Virus record (IMG/VR): IMGVR_UViG_3300025131_000053
Location: 1 to 53,490 of that record
Length of the DNA stretch: 53,490 nucleotides
Strand: one strand, 5' to 3'
Source: a virus
The notes under the pieces were generated by a model. That model made no database searches. It was given only the letters and a program-made list of their open reading frames with translations, and was not told the origin of the DNA. The position numbers were made by a program, and so were the translations under genes. Positions 39,543 to 50,514 of this stretch are shown here, piece after piece; positions within the stretch are counted from its first letter, which is position 1, and the number at the start of each line of letters is the position of its first letter.

Positions 39543-42521
39543 ATGGATACTATTGTTACAGGCTTTCCTGAAGTAGATTTATCTATAACTAATCCTAATG
39601 TAAAACATGATGATGCGTTAGATAAATTTACACCATTTTCGTTTGTTCAGTTTATTGAAACGGTAAGTGAATCTTACCAACCAGAAACTTTAACAGACTT
39701 TTATAACACCTATCTTAATAGGTGGAATATTCAGACGAATAATCAAGCTAAGGATAATAAGGATATAATTATCGAACGGTATCGTGATTTTTTAAAAGAC
39801 ATTACTTTAAATTTTTCTACTAATGCAGAAAGAACGTTTCTTACACAGTTAGATTTTACCGATCCATATGATATGGAGATCGCAATGTCCTTTTATAGTA
39901 GTAAAATAAGAGACATTATTTCATACTATAAGAAAAAGCGCCAAACTCTTCATTATGCTACTACAAAAGCTAAAGTAAAGGGTAGTTCATTAGGTGCAGA
40001 GCGCGCTGCTATAGATCTTGTTATTAACTTTCTCGAAAATCGTAGCACAGCTGCAAAAGACTATGATATAGGAAAGATTAAAAGAGATTTATCAATCTCA
40101 CTAACAGAGTATTTTGATAATTTTTCACAGTACTTTAACAGGTCTCCAAAAGCAGGCGACTACGGTAAAACCTTTAAAAGCTATGATCCGGCTGGGTTAC
40201 CAAAAGATAATATATTTTTAACTGATGATGAGTCATTAATTACTCAGGTTTTTGCTAATGTTGGTGAGGATTTAATTACACTTAAAGAAGGTCGTAAGAC
40301 TTTAGATTTTAATGTTACAGACGATTCTCTGTTTAATAATAAGCGGAAGCTAACAGAAAAATTTATGGGGGCTGATTTTTATTATCTAGCCACAGATGAA
40401 AATGGAAAGCCAGAATTGGATGAAAATAATTTACCTCCTATTTTATTTAAAGCAGAAAAACCATATGCTAATTTTTTAAATCAAGACTTCCCTTCTACAG
40501 CTTCAGTGTTTTCTGGTGAAGTTGTAAGTGAGAGAGATTTAGGGTTCTTTAGACCACAAAATTCTTCAATCGTAACTATTGAAGGCCGGCGGTTAAAATT
40601 CTTTACTAAAAAGACCTACCCGCCTAACCAATTATATATATTTCCGGATCCAAATTTATTTACAAATACAGAAAACGTATTAACTTTTATTATTGATACC
40701 TCTAGATCAATTAATAATGCTAGTAAAGGAATTGCAGTTAATCAACCTAATACTGATAGAGATAGTACTGCTTTTATAGGTTATAATTCTGAAATTGGAC
40801 AAGATAGGAATTTAAACACCGACTTATCTTATCTTTTTGATCAAGGATATATAAATGATAGTAAAAAGGATTTATTTGGAAATATCTTTGGTTTAGTAAA
40901 AGATTACAATTATTACAGAAGTAACATTGTACAAGAAAATCCGAAAACAATAAAAAGCTTGTTATTAAACGGTTATCAATTTTTTGATGACCTGTATGGC
41001 GAGGGCTATAATTTTGTTTATAAAACAACTGATACGACAACGTATTCTGAAACTATAAGATCGGGCCTATCAACATTTACTAATGGTTTTACCGGTAGAG
41101 GCCCGTCCGGTTTACTACCTGATACTCCAAGCACTTGGTTAAGCTTTCCCACCTCTGCATATAATATATTCGCTAGGTATTTTAACCCCTATCAAACTTT
41201 ACAAAAACCTTCAAACTACCTAGAAGTAGATTATGGGCGGCCTGAGTCTATGACTCTAGATGCAGATATTAAAGAAGGGGCGTATTTTAAATTTTCTGAT
41301 TCGGAGTTTCTTACAGACCCTGTAAGTGCCACTCGAGTTGGAGACTTAAACATTTCTCAGTTAAGTGCCTACGCAACTAGTAGTGACCAGTTTTATTTTT
41401 CAGATTTAGTAGAAGCCGGAATAGGTCTCTTTAATGTTGATGCCGACTCCGGCAAAACTTTATTCACAGCATTATGTGATCCTACAGATACATGGACAGA
41501 TGATTTAACAGGTAATTTTACTTATGATGTACGATTATCTGGTGGCTCTGGTAATTCCGGAAATGATGTTAAAAACTATGACGGAATGCGGTTCACAGAT
41601 AATATAGTATTTAACTACACGCCTAATGAAGAGAGTTTTGAGTATAACGCAAATGTAGATTCTAAAACTACAATATCTAATGTAACATCAGCAAAAGAAA
41701 GCTTCTTTAATAAGCAAGACCACCTAGGCAAAATTTATTTAAAGAATACAAATACAGCGTGGAATACCCCTGCTGTAAAAGAGCTTACAGAGTGGTTATC
41801 ATATCTCTCTACAAAATACAACACCGCAGTTTGTAACGAACTTTCTTCCGCGGTAACTAATTTTGATATTTTTTATAGCACGTTGTTTATTGAAACCAGT
41901 GGTTATTTAGTTGTTGAACGAACTTCATATAAAGACGAAAGGTTTGTTAGCCCAGGAACGTTTACTAATTCTCTCACTATAAATACAAACTTTTTTGATA
42001 AAGTAAGTAATAGGTTAAAGGTAGAGGATGATGTGTTTTACTGTAGGATGGCGAGAGACCAGCTAGGATATAAGGGAGATAGATTTTACCCAGAAATTTA
42101 CAAGTATAGTTACATCGATGATAAGAGTGTACAAATATTTCCTACAACAGGTAACCCAGCAGTGTCTTCTGCTGCATTTTTAAATCTAACAGGGGGCGAT
42201 GCTGCTTATATAGAGTGTAGCAAGCCCTTGTTAACGTATAGTAGCGATAACGAGCAATTTAACTTGGGGGTTATACTAAAAGATCAAAACAAAGGGCCGG
42301 TGCTGTTTAATTATCTATTTGAATACGTAGATGATATTAAATTTTTAAATTCTGAAGTTTATGTCTGTAACAACAGTAGGTTTACATTTACTTTTGCGGA
42401 ATCTGCCTCTAACACACGCAATCTGAATAATTTGAACTTTGTTTTATCTTCAGCCATACCATCATTAACGGCGACGTATGTATCACCATCACCTCTATCT
42501 GCTGCGGCTTTAATACTATGA
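39543..42521 (+). CDS. Very large baseplate wedge protein, candidate gp7 counterpart
   Basis: 992 residues, similar in size to T4 gp7 (1032). The N-terminal 190 residues are helical (IIIERYRDFLKDITLNFSTN, ERTFLTQLDFTDPYDMEIAM, SKIRDIISYYKKKRQTLHYA), the rest is mixed strand sequence. Placement after gp25-gp6 and before fibre genes matches gp7/gp8 in T4. I see no catalytic motif. Function is inferred from size and order. Confidence 0.55.
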   Translation: MDTIVTGFPEVDLSITNPNVKHDDALDKFTPFSFVQFIETVSESYQPETLTDFYNTYLNRWNIQTNNQAKDNKDIIIERYRDFLKDITLNFSTNAERTFLTQLDFTDPYDMEIAMSFYSSKIRDIISYYKKKRQTLHYATTKAKVKGSSLGAERAAIDLVINFLENRSTAAKDYDIGKIKRDLSISLTEYFDNFSQYFNRSPKAGDYGKTFKSYDPAGLPKDNIFLTDDESLITQVFANVGEDLITLKEGRKTLDFNVTDDSLFNNKRKLTEKFMGADFYYLATDENGKPELDENNLPPILFKAEKPYANFLNQDFPSTASVFSGEVVSERDLGFFRPQNSSIVTIEGRRLKFFTKKTYPPNQLYIFPDPNLFTNTENVLTFIIDTSRSINNASKGIAVNQPNTDRDSTAFIGYNSEIGQDRNLNTDLSYLFDQGYINDSKKDLFGNIFGLVKDYNYYRSNIVQENPKTIKSLLLNGYQFFDDLYGEGYNFVYKTTDTTTYSETIRSGLSTFTNGFTGRGPSGLLPDTPSTWLSFPTSAYNIFARYFNPYQTLQKPSNYLEVDYGRPESMTLDADIKEGAYFKFSDSEFLTDPVSATRVGDLNISQLSAYATSSDQFYFSDLVEAGIGLFNVDADSGKTLFTALCDPTDTWTDDLTGNFTYDVRLSGGSGNSGNDVKNYDGMRFTDNIVFNYTPNEESFEYNANVDSKTTISNVTSAKESFFNKQDHLGKIYLKNTNTAWNTPAVKELTEWLSYLSTKYNTAVCNELSSAVTNFDIFYSTLFIETSGYLVVERTSYKDERFVSPGTFTNSLTINTNFFDKVSNRLKVEDDVFYCRMARDQLGYKGDRFYPEIYKYSYIDDKSVQIFPTTGNPAVSSAAFLNLTGGDAAYIECSKPLLTYSSDNEQFNLGVILKDQNKGPVLFNYLFEYVDDIKFLNSEVYVCNNSRFTFTFAESASNTRNLNNLNFVLSSAIPSLTATYVSPSPLSAAALIL

Positions 42522-43096
42522 ACACTCATACTTTTTCTATATCCACTACCACTACCGGAGCATCAAAGGTTTATGAAGCGATTGATCTCTTTGATGTAAC
42601 AAAGTTTGCATTAAATTTGGTAGATGTCTATACCGGTACCTTTCCTAACTATCTAGCAATCGACTGGGGTGATGGTACTGCAGTGTTAGAACCAGATGTT
42701 TCGGTTTTTCGTGATTACACAAAAGATTCTATTTACCCTGAAATTAATAAAGGCGTGGCACCAAAATATCTAACTGATAATTACCATCATATATATGAAC
42801 CTTCTAGTTATGCATTAAAAAAATATGTTGTGTTAAAAATAAACATTGGGTATGTTACCGGTGAAACGACAACATTAAGCGCTCCGATGAACATACGAAC
42901 TGAAGGATATTACCAAGCTGTAGAGGATATGGAGTTAGTTGGTGTGGATCTTTTGAATGATAAATATAATACTTCGCGATTTACCTTACTTACTAAAAAA
43001 GATGACTTCCTCGTACAATTAGATAATAAAATATATAAAGAAGACCCGGCAAGTGGCGGGGCTGGTGCAGCTTCGGACAGCGGAGGTGGTCAATAA
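42518..43096 (+). CDS. Small PKD-like structural protein
   Basis: 192 residues. NYLAIDWGDGTAVLEPD and later YHHIYEPSSYALKKYVVLKI are the paired D-G-D-G and H-x-Y motifs of a PKD/Ig-like fold. The C-terminus is a flexible Gly/Ala/Ser tail (SGGAGAASDSGGGQ). The start overlaps the stop of the 992-residue gene (ATGA), so the two are produced together. A decoration or linker in the baseplate periphery is likely. Confidence 0.55.
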   Translation: MNTHTFSISTTTTGASKVYEAIDLFDVTKFALNLVDVYTGTFPNYLAIDWGDGTAVLEPDVSVFRDYTKDSIYPEINKGVAPKYLTDNYHHIYEPSSYALKKYVVLKINIGYVTGETTTLSAPMNIRTEGYYQAVEDMELVGVDLLNDKYNTSRFTLLTKKDDFLVQLDNKIYKEDPASGGAGAASDSGGGQ

Positions 43097-43120
43097 CAAA
43101 TCTTATAAAGAAGACACAGC

Positions 43121-43127
43121 ATAAATA
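43121..43127 (+). promoter_or_regulatory. T4-like late promoter box
   Basis: ATAAATA, 6 bases before ATG 43134; it excludes the in-frame TTG at 43128, which adjoins the box. Confidence 0.65.
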
Positions 43128-43133
43128 TTGTTA

Positions 43134-45506
43134 ATGGGATCTTTAGTAAAATCTAGTCTAAGTGCACTTAGCTCAGCAGAGGCTAGCTTTTGCCCGATGA
43201 ATATTGAATTAGATCAATTTCCTAGGACTTTTAACGGGGGGTTTAAAATAAATTTTGTTCAAGCACTATCTGGTTCACAAAGTTTTAAAAATCTAAACTA
43301 TACTAATTTTTATCTTACGGATAGTTTTCTTCTAGATGATGTAACTACATACAATTCACCAAACATAAAACCAGGTAAATATTCAACTTCATTAAATTTT
43401 GGGTTTAGTGGCACTGCATTTTGTAAATTTAAAGCTGCTTCTTTAAGTACCTTTAAACTTGAAAATAAAATTTATGAAGCTGTAAATTATGGAACAGCTG
43501 ACATTAGTCCAATAAGTGGTGATGTTTTCGAGATTGAACTGATAGATAGTTTTACATGTAGGGTAGCTACTCGCAAAAATAACTTTAAATATTACCTTGT
43601 AGTAGAGGACGGTACTGAGTTTACAGAGACACGTAACGTACTATTTGTTGCTGAGAGTCAATTACCCCTATCCGGGTTTAATTTAAATTATAATTTATCA
43701 AAGTACCTGAATACCAGTTACATCAACCTGTATTCCACAAAACAGGTCGATGCTACAAAAAATCAGTATGCTATTAATAGTAACGGTGTAGAAGTAGTAG
43801 CAACATATCTCGATCCAGCTAATAGATACAACGCATTTTTTATTAATTCATATAATATAAAAATTGATCAAGAGTTAAATTTATCTGTACCATCACCATA
43901 TAATGCTTCATATATTACATATGATGATACCGGTAAAGTAAAAGATAGTAATAGTGATTTTAACCTCCCATCAAATTACCTGCTTTACAGCTCAAGTAAT
44001 AGTGATTCACTAGTGTTTAATTTTCTCAATCTAAAGAATATAGTTAATACACAAGATTCGTTTACCTCTTCAAATAATTTATTATCCACATCTGAAACAA
44101 CTATCTTTTCACAAGATTTAAGAACATATACAAGTATCTTTACCGATGTGGATAGTGAAGAGAATGAAACGCTAGCATTAAACTATGTATACAATAACTA
44201 CGATTTGGTTATAACACCAGGTACTACATACTTTACGACACCTTCATCACTTCAACCTTTTGATAAAATAAACATTAACGATACTAAGTTTGCAGATTGC
44301 GGGTCATTTGCATTTAAAACACCGGATTTAGCGGACAGGGTATATAACTTAGATGATAACACTGTTAAGAGTGAAAATGTAACTTATCTCTGTACTTGGT
44401 TGTCCGGTGGCATAGGTGAGCGTGGAACGTGGGTTGATAGATATTTTTACCCGGATGTTACTACAAAGGAAAATGCTCTTAACGGGGTTCCAGCGTTTAA
44501 TGTTACCTATGATGGTACGGTGGAGAATTTAATAATGACTAACTCGAGTTTAAAGACTTCTGTAACTAAAAAGTTTTATTTTGATAAAAAGAGTGACTTG
44601 GTTTTTGAACCTTCAAAGAGGTATAAGTATGTTAGAATATCAAAAGATGATTTTGTGGCAAAATCACCTACAAACTTTTGTGATACGTCATCAATAAATA
44701 GGAAAATAAATAATTACTTTTCAACCATTAATAAAAATGGTGGGTTTGGATTAGGATTTACTATACAAAACGATACTGATGATTTTCATATAGAGTCAGA
44801 ATATAACGCTGTTCATGGCGGCATTAGATTTGAAAAAAATGGAAAAAAATGTAAATTTATATATAGATTTTTTGATAGCAGCACAGAGGGTCTCAGCTTA
44901 TCAGCAAGAATAGCTAAAACAACATTTGAGTACAATTTTGAAATCGATTTATTTGAAAAGAATAATGTATTTTTATCTTTTGATGCTGTCCAAGGAATTG
45001 GTAAGGTATATTTAAATTCAATTAAATTCTATGAATTTGAAATTAACGCATATCAGATGTACACTAAAAGACTTCTTTTCGGTGATATATTTGTATATTA
45101 CATCGACGCTGACAATGTGCAGCAAAAAATAGAAGTACTACGAAATGCGGCTCTTGATCAAGAGGATACGGTTGCTATTGATAATTTATATTTAGCTCTA
45201 GAGCCTTTAAGTGAAAATGAACAATTAGCATTTTTGTTTAGTTCTAATTTAAATAATGTGCAAGACATTACAATATCATTACCATGTGGTATGAGAAACT
45301 TAACAGATACTATAACGTTAGTTAACTCTATTAACACAAATCTAAAGCATAAGAGTAATGTTGTTGATATTAACGTTAAGAATTTAAATATAACTAATGA
45401 AAGTATCCGAGATGAGGTTAGAAATATTATTTTATCTAATATACCTAATTCAATACCTAAGACAGCAAACATTAGCGATATCAATTTTATAGATTACAAG
45501 AAATGA
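43134..45506 (+). CDS. Large tail/baseplate protein with possible LamG-like domain
   Basis: 790 residues, rich in Asn, Ser, Tyr and strands. The segment near 570-640 (FGLGFTIQNDTDDFHI, GIRFEKNGKKCKFIYRFF, NNVFLSFDAVQGIGKVYLN) resembles concanavalin/laminin-G-like domains that bind sugars. The rest is unrecognised. Placed between wedge genes and fibres, so probably a peripheral baseplate protein or fibre base. The next gene starts within its stop (ATGA). Confidence 0.5.
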   Translation: MGSLVKSSLSALSSAEASFCPMNIELDQFPRTFNGGFKINFVQALSGSQSFKNLNYTNFYLTDSFLLDDVTTYNSPNIKPGKYSTSLNFGFSGTAFCKFKAASLSTFKLENKIYEAVNYGTADISPISGDVFEIELIDSFTCRVATRKNNFKYYLVVEDGTEFTETRNVLFVAESQLPLSGFNLNYNLSKYLNTSYINLYSTKQVDATKNQYAINSNGVEVVATYLDPANRYNAFFINSYNIKIDQELNLSVPSPYNASYITYDDTGKVKDSNSDFNLPSNYLLYSSSNSDSLVFNFLNLKNIVNTQDSFTSSNNLLSTSETTIFSQDLRTYTSIFTDVDSEENETLALNYVYNNYDLVITPGTTYFTTPSSLQPFDKININDTKFADCGSFAFKTPDLADRVYNLDDNTVKSENVTYLCTWLSGGIGERGTWVDRYFYPDVTTKENALNGVPAFNVTYDGTVENLIMTNSSLKTSVTKKFYFDKKSDLVFEPSKRYKYVRISKDDFVAKSPTNFCDTSSINRKINNYFSTINKNGGFGLGFTIQNDTDDFHIESEYNAVHGGIRFEKNGKKCKFIYRFFDSSTEGLSLSARIAKTTFEYNFEIDLFEKNNVFLSFDAVQGIGKVYLNSIKFYEFEINAYQMYTKRLLFGDIFVYYIDADNVQQKIEVLRNAALDQEDTVAIDNLYLALEPLSENEQLAFLFSSNLNNVQDITISLPCGMRNLTDTITLVNSINTNLKHKSNVVDINVKNLNITNESIRDEVRNIILSNIPNSIPKTANISDINFIDYKK

Positions 45507-47629
45507 TTGAATACTTTAAATACACCACTACTGGTTCGTTTACTTTAAGCGGGATTCCCTACTCTGGGTTTGTCAATGTAAGAGACGGTGTTGCTTACAC
45601 CGGTAAAACTTTCTCAACATCTTCAAAGATTTTAAAATCATCAGATACTTTTTATGCTAACTGTGTACTAGAGAAGTTAGAATTTGATAGAACAGCAACA
45701 CCAATTGTTGAGTCTAATATACTAACAAAGCCTGTTGTTTCACCTAGAAGTGTTGTCGATCAGTCTTTTATTGAAACCAACTTAGGCATACTAAATCAAA
45801 ACAATTTAAATTTATATGCATTAAATATTACCTCAAATACGGATTTATTAAATTTCAAAAATTCTGCATCAGATGGAAATGCATATTTTTTAGGGCTATC
45901 TAGTGGTCAGTTTGATATACGAAATGATGACACAAAAATGGCTAAAGATAATCTATTTCCCATTCAAATAGATCCTTTTAGCTTTATCGATAAGGTACCC
46001 GGTATTAATGTATTGGATGACACAATTGATAGCACTTTATTTGTGTACGACGATGAGACATATTTTTATTTTACTACCACACCAACAGCTGCTCACACGT
46101 TCTCTGGAAGTTTTGTAAAAAATAGTAATTTTATACCTATTACACCGGATGAGGATACCGGGGAAAGTTTATTTAAAGGTTCTACTAGATTCACATACGA
46201 TAATTCAACCGATATACTTTATAGCTTGTCTGCTGGTACGAATGAAATACAGCTTAATTTATATGATAATAGTTTTGTTAATCCTTGTAAAAAATTAAAA
46301 CTGGTTGACAGGATTGAAATACAAGAGCAAATTATAGACGAGGTAGTAAAGATAGGTAAGGATTTATTAGGGTATCGATATAATGAAATAATACCTCTCG
46401 GGGCTCCAAGACCTGGTGTTGAAATAGAAGAGCTGCCCCCTGTTCGTGGTGTTCGAACTTTTGATGAAGATATTTTAAGTGAAGAAGAAATTAACAGTTT
46501 ATCAGATAAAACTGAAACCATATCTTATATTGCTATTAGAAACAAATATTCGAATAAATTAATTAAAACTATAACAACGATAGAAGATGACGAGGAAATA
46601 ATTGCATTTGATATAAGAGATACGGATGATTCTATATTGATCTTAACAGAACCAGGAGCCGGTGAGATGGCTGTTCAAGATATAGATCCAAATGCCGGTG
46701 GATTGGCTAATAATGACCCAGAAAAGATTAACAGTGTTTCGGATGGGAATTCTAATGTATTTTTATTATACCATATTAATGCAGAAAATATAACTAACTT
46801 AGGACCTAAATTAAAGCCAAAAATCGTCCGCCGGTATAGGCCTAACTACGGTTTTGCGGCGAGGGAAGAAGATATAGATGTATATTTTTCGCAAAACGAC
46901 TCTAATATGTTTATATTAAACGATAAGGGGTTTATTTCGACTAGATTTATATCAAATCCAACGCAGGTTGCTGGGTTTGCTTCACCTGAAAATTTGCTTT
47001 ATTTACCTGATATGTATTTTGATAATACAGGTGAGAGATTTAATTTGATACAGAAAAAGTTTAATTCAAATACATTAAGATCTAACTATTTTAATTATAT
47101 AAATTACCTCGTTGCTAAGAATGAAACAGACTTATTTTTCTTACTGCATACTATTGGTCGTATATACTTGTTTAAAGAAAGTAACTTACTGTATCAAAAC
47201 TTCGTGCCCTTAGATCTTGAGAATTTATATGAAAAAATAACTAGTTGTGAATCTAGTTTAGGAAGCTCTTTAAATAGTGAAATTCAAAATATTATTAAAG
47301 ATACAGTAAAAATATTTTTAAATCTTAGTGTTATACCTGCTGAAACCGTCTCTGATGGTATACCTGTATTAAGAGATTACACCACTTATAAAGGTACAGA
47401 TATTAATTTTAGAGACATGGAGTTTCATGAAAATGAAGCAGTGGATTATAGCGTTGTAGCACGTGTAATAGATCAGTTATTTAACTTACAACAAGAAGTT
47501 TTAAACAGTATAACAGACACATCACATGAGTTAGAAGCTTCACCAGATGATGATTTTTTCGGTAATATTGTCTTAGGAGACGCTGAATTTGAAGAACTAA
47601 ACCCAGACGGTGGAGGTCTGGATTACTAA
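45503..47629 (+). CDS. Large tail structural protein, unknown
   Basis: 708 residues. The N-terminus (FKYTTTGSFTLSGIPYSGFV) recalls short beta domains used to attach tail appendages. The middle contains repeated strands with F-I-L-N-D-K and S-I-L-I-L-T-E type elements that could form a propeller-like or beta-sandwich body; helices occur near the C-terminus (LYEKITSCESSLGSSLNSEI). The end is acidic. Translationally coupled to the 790-residue gene, so the pair probably acts together. No T4 counterpart recognised. Confidence 0.5.
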   Translation: MIEYFKYTTTGSFTLSGIPYSGFVNVRDGVAYTGKTFSTSSKILKSSDTFYANCVLEKLEFDRTATPIVESNILTKPVVSPRSVVDQSFIETNLGILNQNNLNLYALNITSNTDLLNFKNSASDGNAYFLGLSSGQFDIRNDDTKMAKDNLFPIQIDPFSFIDKVPGINVLDDTIDSTLFVYDDETYFYFTTTPTAAHTFSGSFVKNSNFIPITPDEDTGESLFKGSTRFTYDNSTDILYSLSAGTNEIQLNLYDNSFVNPCKKLKLVDRIEIQEQIIDEVVKIGKDLLGYRYNEIIPLGAPRPGVEIEELPPVRGVRTFDEDILSEEEINSLSDKTETISYIAIRNKYSNKLIKTITTIEDDEEIIAFDIRDTDDSILILTEPGAGEMAVQDIDPNAGGLANNDPEKINSVSDGNSNVFLLYHINAENITNLGPKLKPKIVRRYRPNYGFAAREEDIDVYFSQNDSNMFILNDKGFISTRFISNPTQVAGFASPENLLYLPDMYFDNTGERFNLIQKKFNSNTLRSNYFNYINYLVAKNETDLFFLLHTIGRIYLFKESNLLYQNFVPLDLENLYEKITSCESSLGSSLNSEIQNIIKDTVKIFLNLSVIPAETVSDGIPVLRDYTTYKGTDINFRDMEFHENEAVDYSVVARVIDQLFNLQQEVLNSITDTSHELEASPDDDFFGNIVLGDAEFEELNPDGGGLDY

Positions 47630-47630
47630 A

Positions 47631-47637
47631 ATAAATA
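47631..47637 (+). promoter_or_regulatory. T4-like late promoter box
   Basis: ATAAATA, 7 bases before ATG 47645. Confidence 0.6.
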
Positions 47638-47644
47638 TATAAGT

Positions 47645-50482
47645 ATGTCGGACAGTCTTTCACAACAACGTATAGCAGATCAATACACATCACTTTTACA
47701 TGTAAGTGGTGGTAGTATTGCTTCTTGGTTAACTAATACTGTAACAGAGCTATGGTCCGCAGCAGGTCCTTATAATGTGTTTACACCAGAGCCTGGTGTA
47801 GCTCAAATATATGATGGCGCCGGGGGCACAACTGGTCTATCTTTAAGCTCTCTCGGTGATAGGGTTGTAGTGAATAACTATATCAAACCTGAAGGTTGGT
47901 CATATCAAAAAGAGTGGTTAGATGCTTTTTTTCCAATTAATAGTATAATCCTAACTACTGATTTTAAAAACCCTGGAATTAAAATAGCAGGAACAAAGTG
48001 GGTTTTAGAGTCACAAGGGTTATTTCCTGTTGGTGTAGGAACCGGTACTGATAAAAATAATAATAGTTTTACTTTTACTGCTGGTAATAAAGAAAGAACA
48101 GGTGCAGGATTAGAAAACGGAGATCTAGCTGGTGAATTTAGAGCTGGTGTTGATGCTGAAGACCTACCTACGCATACTCACACAACTGATATTAAAACAG
48201 AGGCAGTACCAGAGCAAAGTCAGGGCGAAGGAACGAATGTAGCATTTATATTTTATTTTGGTGACACTTTAAACCCGCAGCAGCTAGTAACAGATGACCA
48301 GCGGTACTTAGATAGTAATGTAATTGAAGCGTTTCAATACAATACTGCATACGGTGATACTGAACACTACAGAGATTTTATAATTAGAGAAAATCATAAA
48401 ACCGGTAAAGTATATACTGATGCTGATTTTAATCCTAGGTTTGGAAATCAAACTTTAGCAGGATGGGCTCCACCGGCCGCTGGAGGCCCAGGGTGGGGTG
48501 GTATTTTAAATGTGTCTGGTAAATTTATTGGATCTAGTCCTAGACCGGTTGGTGTAAAATGGGAATACAATGGCGTAGAATACTACATAGACCGGTCTTT
48601 TTATGACCCAAGATCCTCAGATAGAGTCCATCCAGGTAGGTTTCCGGATAGAGAATTAATTAAAGCGCGTGATTTTATTATCGATATATTAGGACTGGAT
48701 GAGGCAGCTAAAGCTCTTGATGGGGTTAACCGATTAAAAGAGTTAAACGCCACGGTAGGGCAAGCAGTAGCCGGTGAGAATTTATATTACGGTTTAGTAC
48801 CTAGTTCAAAAGTTGTACAATCGACAACTACTGGTCAATCTGTAAGACATAATAATATACCACCTAATTTCCCGGTTTACTTTTGGAAACGTGTACCTCT
48901 TAATTATCATGATAATTTATCACCAGACCAAAGACCGGGTGATAATCTACCATATCAGTTAACTATTTCTAGTAACAAAATATCTACTAAAAATAAGGTA
49001 TTTAATTTAAATAAGTGGGCTACAGATAACGGGTGGGATGGGCAGTCTAAATGTAGAGTAATTATCGATAATGGTGTTTATATATATTCAGACGACCCAA
49101 GTGACGATAAGGTACCAGCAATGATCGTAGATCATTTTCCTGGTGGTTTAGAGTTAATAAATAAAGGGTTCATTATGGGTAGAGGTGGTAATGGAGGTAG
49201 CTATTGGAGTATTAATCGATCTGGACAAGATGGTGGAGATGCTATACTGGTTACTGGTAATTCTGAAATTATAATTGACAACACACAAGGTGGTATAAGT
49301 GGTGGTGGAGGAGGCGGAGCAAGCGCATATGATGGAGATAAGTCTGGTGGAGGAGGAGGGGCCGGTGGAGGCTGGGGCGGTACTAGCCCAATCCACGGTA
49401 TAGGTCGATCTCTTTATACTAACGATGGTGATGGGCATTTAGGTGTTGTTGATAGATGGAAAGAGGTCAATGCACCAACTACGGCCGGCGGTGGCGCAGG
49501 CGGCGCTCCGGGTGAACCCGGCGGCGCTGGTCGTTTCTTTAGCCCAGTTGTTAGTGCGCATTCTTTACAACAATTTAAACGAGCTGGTGATATTGTTACT
49601 GTTGGGTGGGGACCACTTTACGTACTATTACCTGGAATTGGTGGTGAAGCTGGTGGCTCCGGAGCTGGTGGTAGGGAGTGGAGAGGGGTAAATCCTCAAG
49701 GCACTGGAGGCGGTGGGGGTCGCATACTAACACCTACAGCATATGGTGGAGGGACAGGCGGTATTTTTGGTGCTGAATTTGGTGCACTAGATTTAAGTGG
49801 TAATTTAAAAGAAGGTCGTGAAAGCGGGCCGGCGTGGAGTAATATACCTCCAGGTGAAAATGGATCGGTAGATATAGCATGTACTGGAAGACGCCTGAGT
49901 AGACGTTGTATTGAAACATATATTACAGCTTATAATCGTAGTGAGCCATACTACGGGTGGCTCTCTGGGTATACGCTAACGTCAAATAGAAAATATGGCA
50001 ATTTCTTCGGCCGCGGGCCGCGGTTTCATGTAGGGCCTCACTGGAGAGCAAACGGCATAGTAGGTGGCGCGCCAGGTTTACCTTATGTCGCCGCTCGAAT
50101 TAATAAACCGGGTGGTGGAAGCGATTTAATATATAACGGCATTTCATATGTATCACCCACGGGATGGGATGGCTATAATCATAGATCTGGACTCGTTAGA
50201 GGTGGATCTGGAAGCCTACCTGGTGTTTTTCAAAAATACCCTGTACAAACAACAAATAGGTCTGGATCGGGCTACCCTTCAATCGCAAACCGTCGCTGGT
50301 ATAATAGATTTAGTGCAGGTGGCGGCGGTTGGGGCGCGCCAGGCGGGTCTACAACGCAATCCGGGGATACTTATAAAGGCGGCAAAGGCGGTTATTCAAT
50401 AAGAGTTAGAGGCGGTAGTGGTGTTAGAATTGTTGGTGGTATAATATACGGTCAAACGGAAGGAAATGTCAACATTGGATAG
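47645..50482 (+). CDS. Tail fibre/tip protein: collar domain plus Gly-rich C-terminal domain
   Basis: 945 residues. The first 420 residues match the next gene: VVVNNYIKPEGWSYQKEWL, DAFFPINSIILTTDFKNPG, IKIAGTKWVLESQGLFPVGVG, LPTHTHTTD and RHNNIPPNFPVYFWKR form a gp10/collar-type domain. From about 430 a different part begins, with GNSEIIIDNTQGGISGGGGG, GGGGGAGGGWGG and more Gly-rich blocks to the end. Such domains in T-even-type adhesins (gp38-like) and tail tips form polyglycine helices with variable surface loops and bind the receptor. Probable host-range determinant. Confidence 0.7.
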   Translation: MSDSLSQQRIADQYTSLLHVSGGSIASWLTNTVTELWSAAGPYNVFTPEPGVAQIYDGAGGTTGLSLSSLGDRVVVNNYIKPEGWSYQKEWLDAFFPINSIILTTDFKNPGIKIAGTKWVLESQGLFPVGVGTGTDKNNNSFTFTAGNKERTGAGLENGDLAGEFRAGVDAEDLPTHTHTTDIKTEAVPEQSQGEGTNVAFIFYFGDTLNPQQLVTDDQRYLDSNVIEAFQYNTAYGDTEHYRDFIIRENHKTGKVYTDADFNPRFGNQTLAGWAPPAAGGPGWGGILNVSGKFIGSSPRPVGVKWEYNGVEYYIDRSFYDPRSSDRVHPGRFPDRELIKARDFIIDILGLDEAAKALDGVNRLKELNATVGQAVAGENLYYGLVPSSKVVQSTTTGQSVRHNNIPPNFPVYFWKRVPLNYHDNLSPDQRPGDNLPYQLTISSNKISTKNKVFNLNKWATDNGWDGQSKCRVIIDNGVYIYSDDPSDDKVPAMIVDHFPGGLELINKGFIMGRGGNGGSYWSINRSGQDGGDAILVTGNSEIIIDNTQGGISGGGGGGASAYDGDKSGGGGGAGGGWGGTSPIHGIGRSLYTNDGDGHLGVVDRWKEVNAPTTAGGGAGGAPGEPGGAGRFFSPVVSAHSLQQFKRAGDIVTVGWGPLYVLLPGIGGEAGGSGAGGREWRGVNPQGTGGGGGRILTPTAYGGGTGGIFGAEFGALDLSGNLKEGRESGPAWSNIPPGENGSVDIACTGRRLSRRCIETYITAYNRSEPYYGWLSGYTLTSNRKYGNFFGRGPRFHVGPHWRANGIVGGAPGLPYVAARINKPGGGSDLIYNGISYVSPTGWDGYNHRSGLVRGGSGSLPGVFQKYPVQTTNRSGSGYPSIANRRWYNRFSAGGGGWGAPGGSTTQSGDTYKGGKGGYSIRVRGGSGVRIVGGIIYGQTEGNVNIG

Positions 50483-50499
50483 TATTTTCAAATTGTGAC

Positions 50500-50506
50500 A
50501 TAAATA
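50500..50506 (+). promoter_or_regulatory. T4-like late promoter box (spacing 8)
   Basis: ATAAATA, 8 bases before ATG 50515. Confidence 0.5.
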
Positions 50507-50514
50507 ATAGTAAT

